Program-made: the position numbers and the translations under genes | Shown here: positions 18,901 to 27,962 of the stretch, piece after piece | Layout of the letters: each line of letters opens with the position of its first letter | How positions within the stretch are numbered: position 1 is the first letter of the stretch | From: Bradyrhizobium sp. CSA112 | GTDB lineage: Bacteria; Pseudomonadota; Alphaproteobacteria; Rhizobiales; Xanthobacteraceae | Direction: 5' to 3' | Assembly: GCF_029051645.1 (NCBI RefSeq) | Contig: NZ_JAACFS010000003.1 | Coordinates: forward strand, 248,001 to 312,000 | DNA: 64,000 nucleotides | Notes under the pieces: model-generated | Told to the model about the DNA's origin: nothing | Seen by the model: the letters and a program-made list of their open reading frames with translations, nothing else | Database searches by the model: none

Positions 18901-19313
18901 TCGCTTTTGCTCATGCGAGCCTCGGTCAGCCTGAAGTTGGCCTTGGTTTGCTCGATGAAGCTATCCAACTTGCCGAAGCAACAAGCGAAAAGTTTTTCGA
19001 AGCTGAACTGTATCGTCGGAGGGGCAAGATTCTCCTGAGCTTGGGCAAGAAAGGCGAGGCGGAAGCTGAACTGCAGCGCGCATTGACGATTGCGCGGCAA
19101 CAGCAGGCCCGTTGGTGGGAGTTGCGCGCCGCCGCCGATCTCGCGAGGCATTGGCACGACGAAGGCAGATACGTTGAGGCTATTTCACTTCTGCAGCCAA
19201 TTTACAGCTGGTTCGTCGAGGGTTTCGACACGCCAGATCTGAAAGATGCCAAAGCCCTCTTGGACAAGCTAGCGGACCTGGCAGGCACGCAAATTCAAAA
19301 CGACCAGGGGTAA
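15924..19313 (+). CDS. SAM domain - class III cyclase - AAA ATPase - TPR signalling protein
   Basis: A 1,129-residue protein with four parts. A SAM domain occupies 1-58. A class III nucleotide cyclase domain (about 82-195) has metal-binding aspartates at Asp91 (CDLVGST) and Asp135 (FRGDG). A STAND-like AAA ATPase begins near 280 with Walker A at 309-316 (GEAGIGKS), followed by LLLIEDAQWADD. TPR-like helical repeats run from about 690 to the end. This architecture is common in Bradyrhizobium as adenylate/guanylate cyclase domain proteins; it would sense a ligand or partner through the repeats and control cyclase output. ATG 15924 has AGGG seven bases upstream. Cargo of the element. Confidence 0.9.
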   Translation: MDVGSWLRNLGLGRYETAFVANAIDSDVLTELTEVDLERMGIPLGDRKRLMRAISVLVAGPPRAVTGTGIGQNGQNGQVAERRHLTVMICDLVGSTALTARLDPEDMGAVIDAYHAACARITLSYDGFLADFRGDGILAYFGYPRAHEDDAERTVRAGLDIIAAVARLETRAGEPLSVRIGIATGIVVVGDRGGEGKLREHAVVGDAPNLAARLQTLVEPNTVVVAESTRRLLGDHFLLRDLGQHELKGITERVRAWAVEGLLASESRFKAVRPTGLADLIGREAEMDFLLERQRLAWKGDGQIILISGEAGIGKSRLAAALAECITRQPHTQFRYQCSPYHANSALHPVINQLERAAGFKADDTPELRLDKLEALLTLGTTEVQAVAPLFAALLSIPSGGRYPQLVFSPAQQRRRTLAALLDQFEGHARQQPILLLIEDAQWADDTSLELLDLIVERVRQLPILALVTFRPEFEPPWAGLANVGTLTLGGLDRENVESIVTQVAGGRALPTEVMKRIVDKTDGNPLFVEELTKTVLEAGILVKQTDGYRLNGPLPPLAIPETLQDSLMARLDRLYSVKEIAQVGAAIGREFSYSLIRAVVARDETALKHALIELEQAELVYRQGEPPEAVYSFKHALVRDAAYETLLKSRRHQLHGQIARTLEESFPDVVTGEPEILAHHFTEAGIIDLATNYWLKAGNRALSRSANAEAVKHLRRGIELTKELSQSPERVRKELDLYLALGPAVAATEGDAAHETSRVFSHARDLLGDGGTLKEQMTILWGTYLAHIMRAEYTAALEDARQCLALAANHKHPGVSALANRFMGQTLHFMGAFVDARAHLERTLALCATNPETIATYRRFGVDDQVHALSFLASILLLLGYPEQSAAAAEKAENRARAIGLAFTTALALSNMAVLGTIGGDQRRALTNADEAIAISVDNEFASTTQRARFFRGALLALVGDPQLGIELMRSALVAAEGNFERNRRTLYLGHIAFAHASLGQPEVGLGLLDEAIQLAEATSEKFFEAELYRRRGKILLSLGKKGEAEAELQRALTIARQQQARWWELRAAADLARHWHDEGRYVEAISLLQPIYSWFVEGFDTPDLKDAKALLDKLADLAGTQIQNDQG

Positions 19314-19419
19314 CGCCTATGAATGGCGCCAGTGTCATTCGCGCATAGGCTTGACCTAAGAGCCAAAGTCCCTGGTCGAAGATTTTGGACCGCGCACGAT
19401 GGTTGCGCGGTCAGGACGA

Positions 19420-19602
19420 TCAACGCTTGCCTTTCGCGGATTTCTTGCGCTTCCGCTTAAGCTTGTTGAGGGCTGCCTCGACGTCGCCAAGCGCTTTCTT
19501 AAGGTCACCTTTTCGCGTCGTAAGAATTGCCCGCAGTTCGGACTTCTGCCTGGAGGTCAACTCGCAGTCTTCGATCAACTTCATAATATTGGTGAAAGCC
19601 AT
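19420..19602 (-). CDS. Small basic protein of unknown function
   Basis: A 60-residue frame starting at an ATG with AGAGGTG upstream. It is helical and strongly basic at the C-terminus (LKRKRKKSAKGKR). The middle (TSRQKSELRAILTTRKGDL) could be a coiled coil or nucleic-acid-binding helix. It lies about 240 bases downstream of the NRPS stop on the same strand and could belong to that transcript. The family is not recognised. Confidence 0.5.
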   Translation of the reverse strand: MAFTNIMKLIEDCELTSRQKSELRAILTTRKGDLKKALGDVEAALNKLKRKRKKSAKGKR

Positions 19603-19837
19603 TGTTTTACACCTCTGGTCGCGGGAGCTGAACAATCGAAAAATTAACAAATCTATCGTCTATTATCAGGAGATTGTAGTCAAACGCCTTTCAGTAAGTT
19701 GCTCTTAGTAGGTCATCGGGAACAGGAGCTGGGTTAGGTCAGATCATTGTTGGTTGGCCTTTTCGCGAACCGGGCATGGGGTTGATCCGCAGCAATCGTT
19801 TCTTGGCTTTTGCGCGATCGGCGTTCGACATCATTGC

Positions 19838-22800
19838 TCAACGATCCGTCAACACGCCAAGTGATATCTCAGGGTTTGCGACGGCTTTGGCCAAGATCGC
19901 CTTGTATTCCGCGATCCAGTTCTGGAGAGTGTTCGCCTCGAACAGGCCGACCTTGTAGGTGCAAGAGCCAGTAAGGCCTGACGGTTTCTCCTTGAGACTC
20001 AACGTAAGCCAAGTGCGATCGATAGGCAGGGCCGGCTGCCCTTCCGTGTGAGCGCTTCCGAATGATTGGGCCACCACGTCGGGCAGCTCAAGTGGCCGGC
20101 GAATCGCGTTCTGAAGAACGAAAAACACTTGAATAAGCGATGCTGGATCCGCATCGTCTTCTTCCGCCAGCCGCGCGGCAAGGATCTCGAAGGGAAACTC
20201 CTGCCTCGCGTAGGCCTCCAGGACAGAATCGCGCACGCGACTGAGCGCTTCGCGAAATGACAGATCCGAATCCATTTGGGTTCGGATCAACGTGGTGTTT
20301 TCCATCGGCCCGATAACGCGCTCTGTCCACTGCTGAGTGCGGTTGGCCATTGCAGTGGCGACGCAAATGTCACCGCGTCCCGTCCGAGCCAACAGCATAG
20401 CTTTGAAACCGGCCAGCAAGGTCATGAAAAGGGTCCCTCCTTGGCTACGGCTCAGGGCGCTCAGACGAACAAGCAAATCACTCGACAGATGAAACAGTTC
20501 GTGGGCAATGCGCGAGGTCAGCAGCGCGCCTGCGGCGCCAACATCTGTGGTGAAAACAGGTGAAGCCTCGCGCAAGTGATCCTTCCAATAGGCGAGCTGC
20601 CGGGTCGCTGATTCGGTAGTACACCACCGACGCTGCCAGTCAGCGAAGTCGGAAAACTGAAACGCTTGCGGCGGCAACTGCACTTGTCGACCGGCCGCAA
20701 ACGCGGAATAGGCCTCCGCGACCTCCTCAAAGAAGATCCCGATGGACCAGCCGTCGACGATGATATGATGTAGGATCAGTAGCAAGACGTGGTCGTCGGG
20801 ACCGAGCCGCAATAGGTGCGTCCGGAATAACGGCGCGCGCGTCATGTCGAAGGGTTTCCAGGCTTCTTGCGCTGCTCGCAGCTCCGCTTTTTTGAGCAGG
20901 AGTGCCCTGACTCGGTTGTTTCCGGCAGATGTCCCTATAGCAAGGTCTTCGATGCCGAGGGGTGAAACGAGGTCAGAGGCTGGCATGACGAAGGGGACGG
21001 GCCGCTCGCCCACCCAGCTAAAGCCCGTGCGCAACGAATCGTGCCGACGAACGACCTCAACCAGGCTCCGTTCAAGCGCCGGGACGTTTAGCGGTCCCTG
21101 CAACCGATAGGCGAAAGGTAAGTTGAACTGGGGCAGGCCCGGCAATTCTCGCTCGATCCTAAGCACATGCTCCTGCAGGATGGAGATCGCCGGGCGACCA
21201 TCTCTCTCAACGCGCGCAATTTCGGGCCGTGACTCGGTTGATTGTGTCGCGCGTGCCTCGTCTATCCGCCGGGCCAGCGCCTCGATTGTAGTTGCCTCAA
21301 AGAGCGCCCGAATAGGCAACGAAACGCGGAAGACATTTGCGACCCGCGCCAGGACCCGTCCGGCCAGGAGCGAATGGCCGCCCAAATCGAAGAAGTCGCT
21401 AAAAATGCCGACTTCCTCGACCTCAAGCAAATCTGCCCATATGCCGGCCAGGACCTCCTCGGTAGAGTTTCGTGGCGCTACGAACTCGCCCTCTGTTAGA
21501 GTCAGCCGGCCGCGGATCGCTAACAACGCGGCACGATCGAGCTTGCCATGGGGCGTCAACGGCATGTGATCCAGGAAGCAGTAGCCCGCGGGGATCATGT
21601 GGGCCGAAAATCGCGTCTTGAGGAAATCGGTAAGCTCGTTGGCCTTCGGTTGCCCGTCGGCAGCTCCGACAATGTAGGCAACCAGTCGCACCTCACTCTC
21701 GACTTCCCGCGCCACTACGGCGGCGGATTGGACCTTTGAGTGCTCCAAGAGAATATGCTCGATCTCCTCGAGTTCGACCCTGCGGCCACGGATCTTGACC
21801 TGATGGTCGATGCGCCCGAGGCATTCCAGGGTACCGTCGGCCCGCCAGCGCGCCAGATCCCCAGTCCGGAACAGGCGCGCGCCGGGGCGTTTCGAAAACG
21901 GATCGCGCAAGAATCTGTGTCGGGTCTGTTCTAGGTCATTGAGGTAACCGCGACCCACGCCGACGCCGGCCACATACAGCTCACCCGCAACGCCGATTGG
22001 CACCGGCTGCAAGTGGGAATCCAACACATAGAGGCGCGTGTTTGCTATGGCGCGACCTATCGGCACGTTTGCGGTTGAAGTCGGCGGCCCCGTGAGGCGA
22101 TGCGTTGCCACGTCGTCAGAAGCTTCGGTCGCCCCGTACGCGTTGATGATGGGCACGGCTGGAAAATGCCGGAACCAATCACGACAGAGATCCGGCGCGA
22201 GGCTTTGGCCTGTGGATATCAGCGCTCGAAGTCGGCTCAGCGTATGAAAGGCGGGCTCGTTGGCTACCCTCCGGAGGATTTCACGCAACAGCGCCGGCAC
22301 AATTTGCAGAAGGGTTATCCCCTCGCGAGAGATCTCGTTCATGAGCAAAGCCGGATCCCGCACCACCTCGTCGGCGCAGACGTGGACGCGCGCGCCTACG
22401 AGAGGGGCAGCGAGAAACTGCCAGACGGAGATGACGAAGCTCTGGGGCGATGTTTGAGCGACCACGTCTGAGGCTGACAATCCGAAGTTGGCGATCGTGG
22501 AAAGTAGGTGGTTGAACATGCCCCGCCGCTCAATCATGACTCCTTTCGGAGCGCCCGTCGAGCCAGAGGTGTAGATTAAGTAGGCCAAACTTGAGGGCGT
22601 CCTGCCGACCGCAGGCATCGAGTCATGAGAGATTGCCGTATTAAGCTTTTCGAGAATCAGTATTCGAGGGCGCTCTCTGCGACGCAACCCGGATAGCGTC
22701 ATTTGCAGCGCCGCCGCACAGTCTTGCGTGGTCAGTACGACGCGTGCGCAGCTGTGCTGGATGATCTGTGCCAGCCTCGCGGCGGGCATCGTTGGGTCCA

Positions 22801-25800
22801 GAGAAAGAAATGCACCGCCCGCCCGCTGCACCGCGATCATTGCAGCCAGCAAGTCAATACCGCGTTCAGCGAACAAGACAACCACTTCATCACGGCAGAT
22901 GTCCTCACGACAGAGCCGACCGGCAATGGCAGAGGCCCGGCTTGCGAGCTCAATATAACCGAGCCGAACCCGCCCGACGGAAACCGCCACGGCGTCTGGA
23001 GTGCTCTCGACCTGCCTGTCGAAGCGTTCGGAGAAAGTGCTGAGGCGGGGCAGCCTGGTCTCGGTCTGATTCCAATCCACAACGACTTGCTTCCGTTCGG
23101 CTACCGGCAAAAGCGGCAGACGAGAGATCCGTTGATCGGGATTTGCGACAATTGACTCCAGCAGCGTGCGGAAATGTGCCGCCATTCGCTTAATCGTACC
23201 AGCCTCAAAGAGTTCGGTGCTGTACTCGAGCCAGCCGTTCAGACGCCCATCCTCGTCAATGAGTTCGAGCAACAGATCGGACCGCGCAATACCAGGGTCA
23301 GCGTCAATAGAGCGGGCGGATAGTCCATGGAGGGCCAGGCGTGTCAAAGATGCCTTTTGCAGAATGAACATCACCCGAAACAAAGGATTGCGATCCAGGC
23401 TGCGGGGCACACGGAGTGCCTGCAGAATTTCTTCGATCGGCAGTTCCTGGTTTCGATAAGCATCCAACGTCACCTGCCGAACACGCCGCAGCACCTCACT
23501 GAATGAGGGGTCGCCGGATAGATCGGTACGAAGAACGACCGCATTGGCAAACATCCCGATAAGTCGCTCAGTTTCGATCTGATTGCGGTTGGCAATGAGC
23601 GACCCAACCGCGATGTCCTCGTGCTGTGTGTACCGGCAGAGAAGGCACTGAAACGCGGCGAGGAGTGTCATGAACAAGGTGGCATTGTGGGTTCGGCTCA
23701 ACGACTTGATGCCGCCGGACAAGGTCTGAGACAACGTCAGCGGCAGCCTAGCGCCGCGCCCTGTCCACGTATTCGGACGGGGCCAGTCCGTTCGCAGCGG
23801 GAGTTCAGTCAACCCTTCGAGTCGCCCACGCCAGTAGTTAAGCTGGGCCGCCGCGGCGGACGTTCGTAGCCACGCGCGCTGCCATTCTACGAAATGTCGG
23901 TATTGGAATGGGATCTCGGGAAGTTTGGCAGGAATCCCTTTTGATCCGGCGTTATAAAGTACTTCGAGTTCTTCCAGAAATAGCCGCTGCGACCACCCGT
24001 CTGTGATCAGATGATGAAGCTTGATCAGCAGGGCATAGTCATATTCGTCAAGTCTCAGTAGCTGCGCCCCTATGGGCGGCTCCCTTTCAATGTCGAAGGG
24101 TTGCTGCAGCAACTCCCATGTCCGCGATTGAATCGCGCCGGCTCGCTTGGGCTCGGGCAGCGGTCGGAGGTCAAAGCGCTCCAGGCAAGGCCGAACTGTC
24201 GTGACCGTTTGCATCGGTTCCCCTAGACGTTCCATGAAGATCGATCTTAATGCCTCATGGCGCTCACCGATTGTCGCGACGCTCGCCTCAAGAAGGTCAG
24301 GATCGAGCGGTCCAGACAGAAGCACGCCGGCCACGACGTGGAACTTGTGTTCGATCCTATCTATCCCGCTAAGGACGTAGATTCTTTGTTGCTGGAGCGA
24401 CAGCCGGCCGCGGCTATCCGCCGCGATGTCGCGTAAGCCAGGGGGCGCGATGTCGTCCTTCTTCGATGGCTCGATCAGGGCCGCTAGAGACGCAACGGTT
24501 GGCGCATCAAAAACATCCCTGAACGAGCAATCGACACCGAAGCGTGCCCGCAGGCGCGAAAGCAGCTGCGCCACCGTGAGGGAATCGGCGCCGAGCGCGA
24601 AGACGTCTTCATCGACCCCGACCTCATTGAGTTCCAGGAGATCCGCCCAGAGTTTGGCCAGTTGCCACTCAGTCTCCGAGCGAGGGGCCGCCAAATGGGC
24701 GTTGCGCTCTACGCGTGACCTCGGCGTCGCTATCGAAAGCAAGGTGGCGAGTTCACCGCGAACGATCGTGCTGTCGGGGCCTGACGGGATCGCCGGCACA
24801 ATGCGGATCAGGCCGGGCACCTTGAACCGCGCAAGGTGCTCGCTCGCGAACCGCCGGAGCTGCTGTGAGCTGATCTTGGCCCCCGCCCGCAGAACAACAG
24901 CCACAGCGACGTCTTCTCCAAGTCGCGTATGGGTAATGGGAAAAGCTACGGCTTGGGCAACGTTGGGGTGGCTCAAAAATGCCCTTTCCACCTCGGCAGG
25001 TGAAACCTTCTGCCCACCACGGTTGATTACATCCGCTTTCTTGATGCGACCGAGCAGAAATAGATATCCCTCGGTGTCCATGTAGCCGAGATCGCCGGTT
25101 CGGAACCAACCGCCCTGAAAAGCGGATTCTGTAGCAACCTCGTTGTTGTCATAGCCCCTCGCGACGGTCGGGCCTCTTAGAGCGACCTCTCCACGTTCCC
25201 CGGCGGGTAATGGTCGGCCCTCGCTGTCCATGACAGCGATCTCGACCCCGGTGGGCTTGCCAACAGATCCGGGCTTCCGTCGTTCGAGAGGGTTCGCGGC
25301 TATCTGGCTCGCAGCTTCCGTCATGCCGTAGGTCTCGACTACGGGAACACCAAAAAGCTCTTCCAGCTCGTCAAGCACGTCGGTTGGCAAAGATGCAGAA
25401 GCGGACCGGATAACTCGCAGGGATGATAGCCGGCTGTCGCGCTTGTGGCGGCGTGCCGCCGATATCAACGCTCGATGGATTGGCGGGACTGCTGTGTACC
25501 AAGTGGGTCGAAATTTGGTCAGCCAGCCGAAGAAAGCCAAAGCATCGAAGGCGGGCGGGCATACAACGCTGGACCCAGCGGCCAGCGCAGTCAGCAGTCC
25601 CGAGATGAGGCCATGCGCGTGAACCAGCGGCAGAACGTTCAACAATCGGTCTTGGGGTTCAAGCACCAAGGCTGCGCCTGCGTTATACGCCGACCGACAA
25701 ACGCTGGCCTGGCTCAAAGGGACCAGCTTCGGCTGCGCCGTGCTGCCCGAGGTCAATAGGATAAACGCGTCGTTAGCGTCGGCCGCCAGTTCGCCGACGA

Positions 25801-26305
25801 CGGCAGGTCGCGCCGCCGGACAAACAAGGCTGAAGGCACCGAGCACCTCGCGGGATCGGTGCGACAGATCGATGACAGGTATGCCGAGGCTATATGCGAC
25901 ACCGCGGCTCGCCGAATCCACGTCGGGGTGCGTCAAGAGCGCTGCTACCCGGAGATCGCCGAAATAGCGTCGCCATTCGTTTGCGGCAAAGCCAGGGTGA
26001 AGTGGCACACAAACCGCGCCAGCGGCGACCGCTATTGTTGCCACCGCAGCATCCGCTCCGCCAGGCAACACAACCGCTACGCGGTCACTTCTACCGATAC
26101 CCAGGTCGCGCAACTCACGAACAATTTCGTTCGTTCGGGCCCAGAGCGCGCCATATGTCAGCGATTCGCGCCCGGGCGCTAGAATGGCAGGGTGGTTAGG
26201 CGATATTCGTCCATAGTGGGCAAGAAGATCTCCGAGGCAGGCAAAGACGTGTTGCCCGGCCTCGCCCGCGTCCTGGCGCGGCAACGCTTTTGTAACCTTT
26301 GGCAA
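19838..26305 (-). CDS. Non-ribosomal peptide synthetase, A-T-C-A-T-C
   Basis: A 2,155-residue synthetase. The first adenylation domain (about 20-525) is of the acyl-CoA ligase type (LLTSGSTAQPKLVPLS at 183-198), followed by carrier T1 (GADSL, Ser575). Condensation domain C1 has HHLITDG (764-770). The second adenylation domain (about 1090-1595) has YTSGSTGAPKG and Lys1588, followed by carrier T2 (GGHSL, Ser1645). C-terminal C2 has HHIIVDG (1846-1852). There is no thioesterase or reductase. It would load an acid, couple it to a second monomer and pass the product to an external amine or alcohol through C2. Two key positions look altered: Thr513 where A10 lysine is expected, and Val1291 where Asp235 of the amino-acid pocket is expected. 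A TTG start follows GAGAGAGGGA, 19 bases after the monooxygenase stop. Confidence 0.93.
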   Translation of the reverse strand: MPKVTKALPRQDAGEAGQHVFACLGDLLAHYGRISPNHPAILAPGRESLTYGALWARTNEIVRELRDLGIGRSDRVAVVLPGGADAAVATIAVAAGAVCVPLHPGFAANEWRRYFGDLRVAALLTHPDVDSASRGVAYSLGIPVIDLSHRSREVLGAFSLVCPAARPAVVGELAADANDAFILLTSGSTAQPKLVPLSQASVCRSAYNAGAALVLEPQDRLLNVLPLVHAHGLISGLLTALAAGSSVVCPPAFDALAFFGWLTKFRPTWYTAVPPIHRALISAARRHKRDSRLSSLRVIRSASASLPTDVLDELEELFGVPVVETYGMTEAASQIAANPLERRKPGSVGKPTGVEIAVMDSEGRPLPAGERGEVALRGPTVARGYDNNEVATESAFQGGWFRTGDLGYMDTEGYLFLLGRIKKADVINRGGQKVSPAEVERAFLSHPNVAQAVAFPITHTRLGEDVAVAVVLRAGAKISSQQLRRFASEHLARFKVPGLIRIVPAIPSGPDSTIVRGELATLLSIATPRSRVERNAHLAAPRSETEWQLAKLWADLLELNEVGVDEDVFALGADSLTVAQLLSRLRARFGVDCSFRDVFDAPTVASLAALIEPSKKDDIAPPGLRDIAADSRGRLSLQQQRIYVLSGIDRIEHKFHVVAGVLLSGPLDPDLLEASVATIGERHEALRSIFMERLGEPMQTVTTVRPCLERFDLRPLPEPKRAGAIQSRTWELLQQPFDIEREPPIGAQLLRLDEYDYALLIKLHHLITDGWSQRLFLEELEVLYNAGSKGIPAKLPEIPFQYRHFVEWQRAWLRTSAAAAQLNYWRGRLEGLTELPLRTDWPRPNTWTGRGARLPLTLSQTLSGGIKSLSRTHNATLFMTLLAAFQCLLCRYTQHEDIAVGSLIANRNQIETERLIGMFANAVVLRTDLSGDPSFSEVLRRVRQVTLDAYRNQELPIEEILQALRVPRSLDRNPLFRVMFILQKASLTRLALHGLSARSIDADPGIARSDLLLELIDEDGRLNGWLEYSTELFEAGTIKRMAAHFRTLLESIVANPDQRISRLPLLPVAERKQVVVDWNQTETRLPRLSTFSERFDRQVESTPDAVAVSVGRVRLGYIELASRASAIAGRLCREDICRDEVVVLFAERGIDLLAAMIAVQRAGGAFLSLDPTMPAARLAQIIQHSCARVVLTTQDCAAALQMTLSGLRRRERPRILILEKLNTAISHDSMPAVGRTPSSLAYLIYTSGSTGAPKGVMIERRGMFNHLLSTIANFGLSASDVVAQTSPQSFVISVWQFLAAPLVGARVHVCADEVVRDPALLMNEISREGITLLQIVPALLREILRRVANEPAFHTLSRLRALISTGQSLAPDLCRDWFRHFPAVPIINAYGATEASDDVATHRLTGPPTSTANVPIGRAIANTRLYVLDSHLQPVPIGVAGELYVAGVGVGRGYLNDLEQTRHRFLRDPFSKRPGARLFRTGDLARWRADGTLECLGRIDHQVKIRGRRVELEEIEHILLEHSKVQSAAVVAREVESEVRLVAYIVGAADGQPKANELTDFLKTRFSAHMIPAGYCFLDHMPLTPHGKLDRAALLAIRGRLTLTEGEFVAPRNSTEEVLAGIWADLLEVEEVGIFSDFFDLGGHSLLAGRVLARVANVFRVSLPIRALFEATTIEALARRIDEARATQSTESRPEIARVERDGRPAISILQEHVLRIERELPGLPQFNLPFAYRLQGPLNVPALERSLVEVVRRHDSLRTGFSWVGERPVPFVMPASDLVSPLGIEDLAIGTSAGNNRVRALLLKKAELRAAQEAWKPFDMTRAPLFRTHLLRLGPDDHVLLLILHHIIVDGWSIGIFFEEVAEAYSAFAAGRQVQLPPQAFQFSDFADWQRRWCTTESATRQLAYWKDHLREASPVFTTDVGAAGALLTSRIAHELFHLSSDLLVRLSALSRSQGGTLFMTLLAGFKAMLLARTGRGDICVATAMANRTQQWTERVIGPMENTTLIRTQMDSDLSFREALSRVRDSVLEAYARQEFPFEILAARLAEEDDADPASLIQVFFVLQNAIRRPLELPDVVAQSFGSAHTEGQPALPIDRTWLTLSLKEKPSGLTGSCTYKVGLFEANTLQNWIAEYKAILAKAVANPEISLGVLTDR

Positions 26306-26324
26306 CGCAGTCCCTCTCTCAATT

Positions 26325-27962
26325 TCACTTGGCGCGCTGGCGCCGTTTCACTCGTGTTTTTGTTCCTTTGAGCAGTCTCCGGGCGATCGCGCGCTTCGCA
26401 CGGACGCGTTGCCGGGAGATAGTGGCGGCAGGTTCATCGGTTGAATTTCGCGACTGGAGTGCGCCGCGAAACGCGGCGAGCATGGCTGGGCCGAGCTGAT
26501 CGATCACTTTGTCGGAACTGAGTGCTTCGGTGCCGAGATGGCTGACCCATGCGTACGCACTTTCAAGCGTTTCCAATTCAGGCGCCGCATAGGTGAGAAG
26601 ATCTTGATAATATGCGGCGGAATCCTCCCGAAACAGGTCCCGCGCCAAACCGTTCACCAGTCGGCGCACCCCATACTTTATTCCAGTAATAGCCGCTCCC
26701 GTTAAACCTAGACTAGGCATAGCTCCGAAGCTGAAATTGTGCAGTCGACCGAGGAAAGGAGCGCTTCCGGGCTGCCGCTCCATGAATTCAAATGCTGCGC
26801 CAAGATAAGGGTAGCGTGCGAGCAGATCACTTTCCTCACCGGGCGGAGGCGTGAATCGGTCGCGCCAAAGGGCAATTTGGTGAAGGATCGGCGCAAGCTC
26901 TGAGCGGGCCGAAAGGTCTGTCTCAACGCCCGTAGCAAAGATGATGAAGTCAAATGCGAAGGTGCCAGCGCTGGTTTCGACTGTCGCGACGTCTGCTTCG
27001 TCACGAACCGATTTCCATGCGCAATCGGCATGCCACGCGAAATTTTCAAATCTGCGGCAGCGCCAAAATGTATCTTGAGTGGGTGGTACCGGAAGCTCCT
27101 CCAGAATGTGGCGCATGAAGCGCCAGCGTTCCAGGTCTGACAATTCTCCAAAATGGCCGAACATGCCCGCGAAGTTCATCCAGATGAGGGGGTTGACCCG
27201 GGGAATGGCTGAGCGACGGAAGCAAAGGTCCACCCGAGCGGCGCCGGCTTCAAGCGCGCTAGCCGCGTTGTCGAAGGCGGAAGCCCCCACGCCGAGTACG
27301 CCAACGCGCTTTCCCGTAAGTTTACGGAAGTCTATGTCATCAGCCGAATGGGCATAACGCTCCGCCGGGAGATCAGCGACAAGAGCCCGAGGAGCCCGCC
27401 AACTTCCGCTACCATCGAAACCAGTTGCGAGGACGATCTTTCGCGTGTGGACGCGTTCGATCCGGTCCGGGCGGCGGAGATGAGCCAAGAGGAAATCGCC
27501 GTCAGGCTCGATCGACGTGAGCTCAACCTCGTTTTCGACGATTATGTCGAGAACATCGCGGTACCAGTCGAGATACGAGCGCCATATCTCCTGAGATATT
27601 TTGTCGATGCGCTCCCATGCCCGGCGGCCGAATTTCGCCTCATACCACGCGCGGGCCGTGAGACTTGGGATGCCGAAATCGATGCCAGTCACTTCCTTTG
27701 GAGTCCGTAACTCCTTCATGCGGGCAAATCGGCGCCAGGGCCCTTCGAGCCCACGCGGACTCCGGTCGATAACTCTGATATTTGTGATCCGCTCAAGCCT
27801 CAGACCTAACGCGGTCGCAAGTCCGCTTTGGCCACCGCCGACAATCAGCACATCCAGGACCGGAACACCGTCCTTAGAGTGTGGCAAAGTCCACTCTCGA
27901 GGGGGATAGCTTAGATACGTCAGCTCGCGCCGCACCCGATCCGAGAGCTGGGTAACGTTCAT
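26325..27962 (-). CDS. FAD/NADPH-dependent flavin monooxygenase-like protein
   Basis: A 545-residue protein with an FAD Rossmann motif (GGGQSG, 42-47), an ATGFDG segment (179-184) and an NADPH motif (GVGASA, 224-229). This is the layout of group B flavoprotein monooxygenases such as N-hydroxylases, FMOs and Baeyer-Villiger enzymes. It is the first gene of a two-gene operon with the NRPS and so may tailor the NRPS substrate or product, for example by N-hydroxylation; this is inference. ATG 27962 has GGGGG upstream; a TTG at 27989 is possible. The subfamily cannot be fixed by eye. Confidence 0.85.
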   Translation of the reverse strand: MNVTQLSDRVRRELTYLSYPPREWTLPHSKDGVPVLDVLIVGGGQSGLATALGLRLERITNIRVIDRSPRGLEGPWRRFARMKELRTPKEVTGIDFGIPSLTARAWYEAKFGRRAWERIDKISQEIWRSYLDWYRDVLDIIVENEVELTSIEPDGDFLLAHLRRPDRIERVHTRKIVLATGFDGSGSWRAPRALVADLPAERYAHSADDIDFRKLTGKRVGVLGVGASAFDNAASALEAGAARVDLCFRRSAIPRVNPLIWMNFAGMFGHFGELSDLERWRFMRHILEELPVPPTQDTFWRCRRFENFAWHADCAWKSVRDEADVATVETSAGTFAFDFIIFATGVETDLSARSELAPILHQIALWRDRFTPPPGEESDLLARYPYLGAAFEFMERQPGSAPFLGRLHNFSFGAMPSLGLTGAAITGIKYGVRRLVNGLARDLFREDSAAYYQDLLTYAAPELETLESAYAWVSHLGTEALSSDKVIDQLGPAMLAAFRGALQSRNSTDEPAATISRQRVRAKRAIARRLLKGTKTRVKRRQRAK

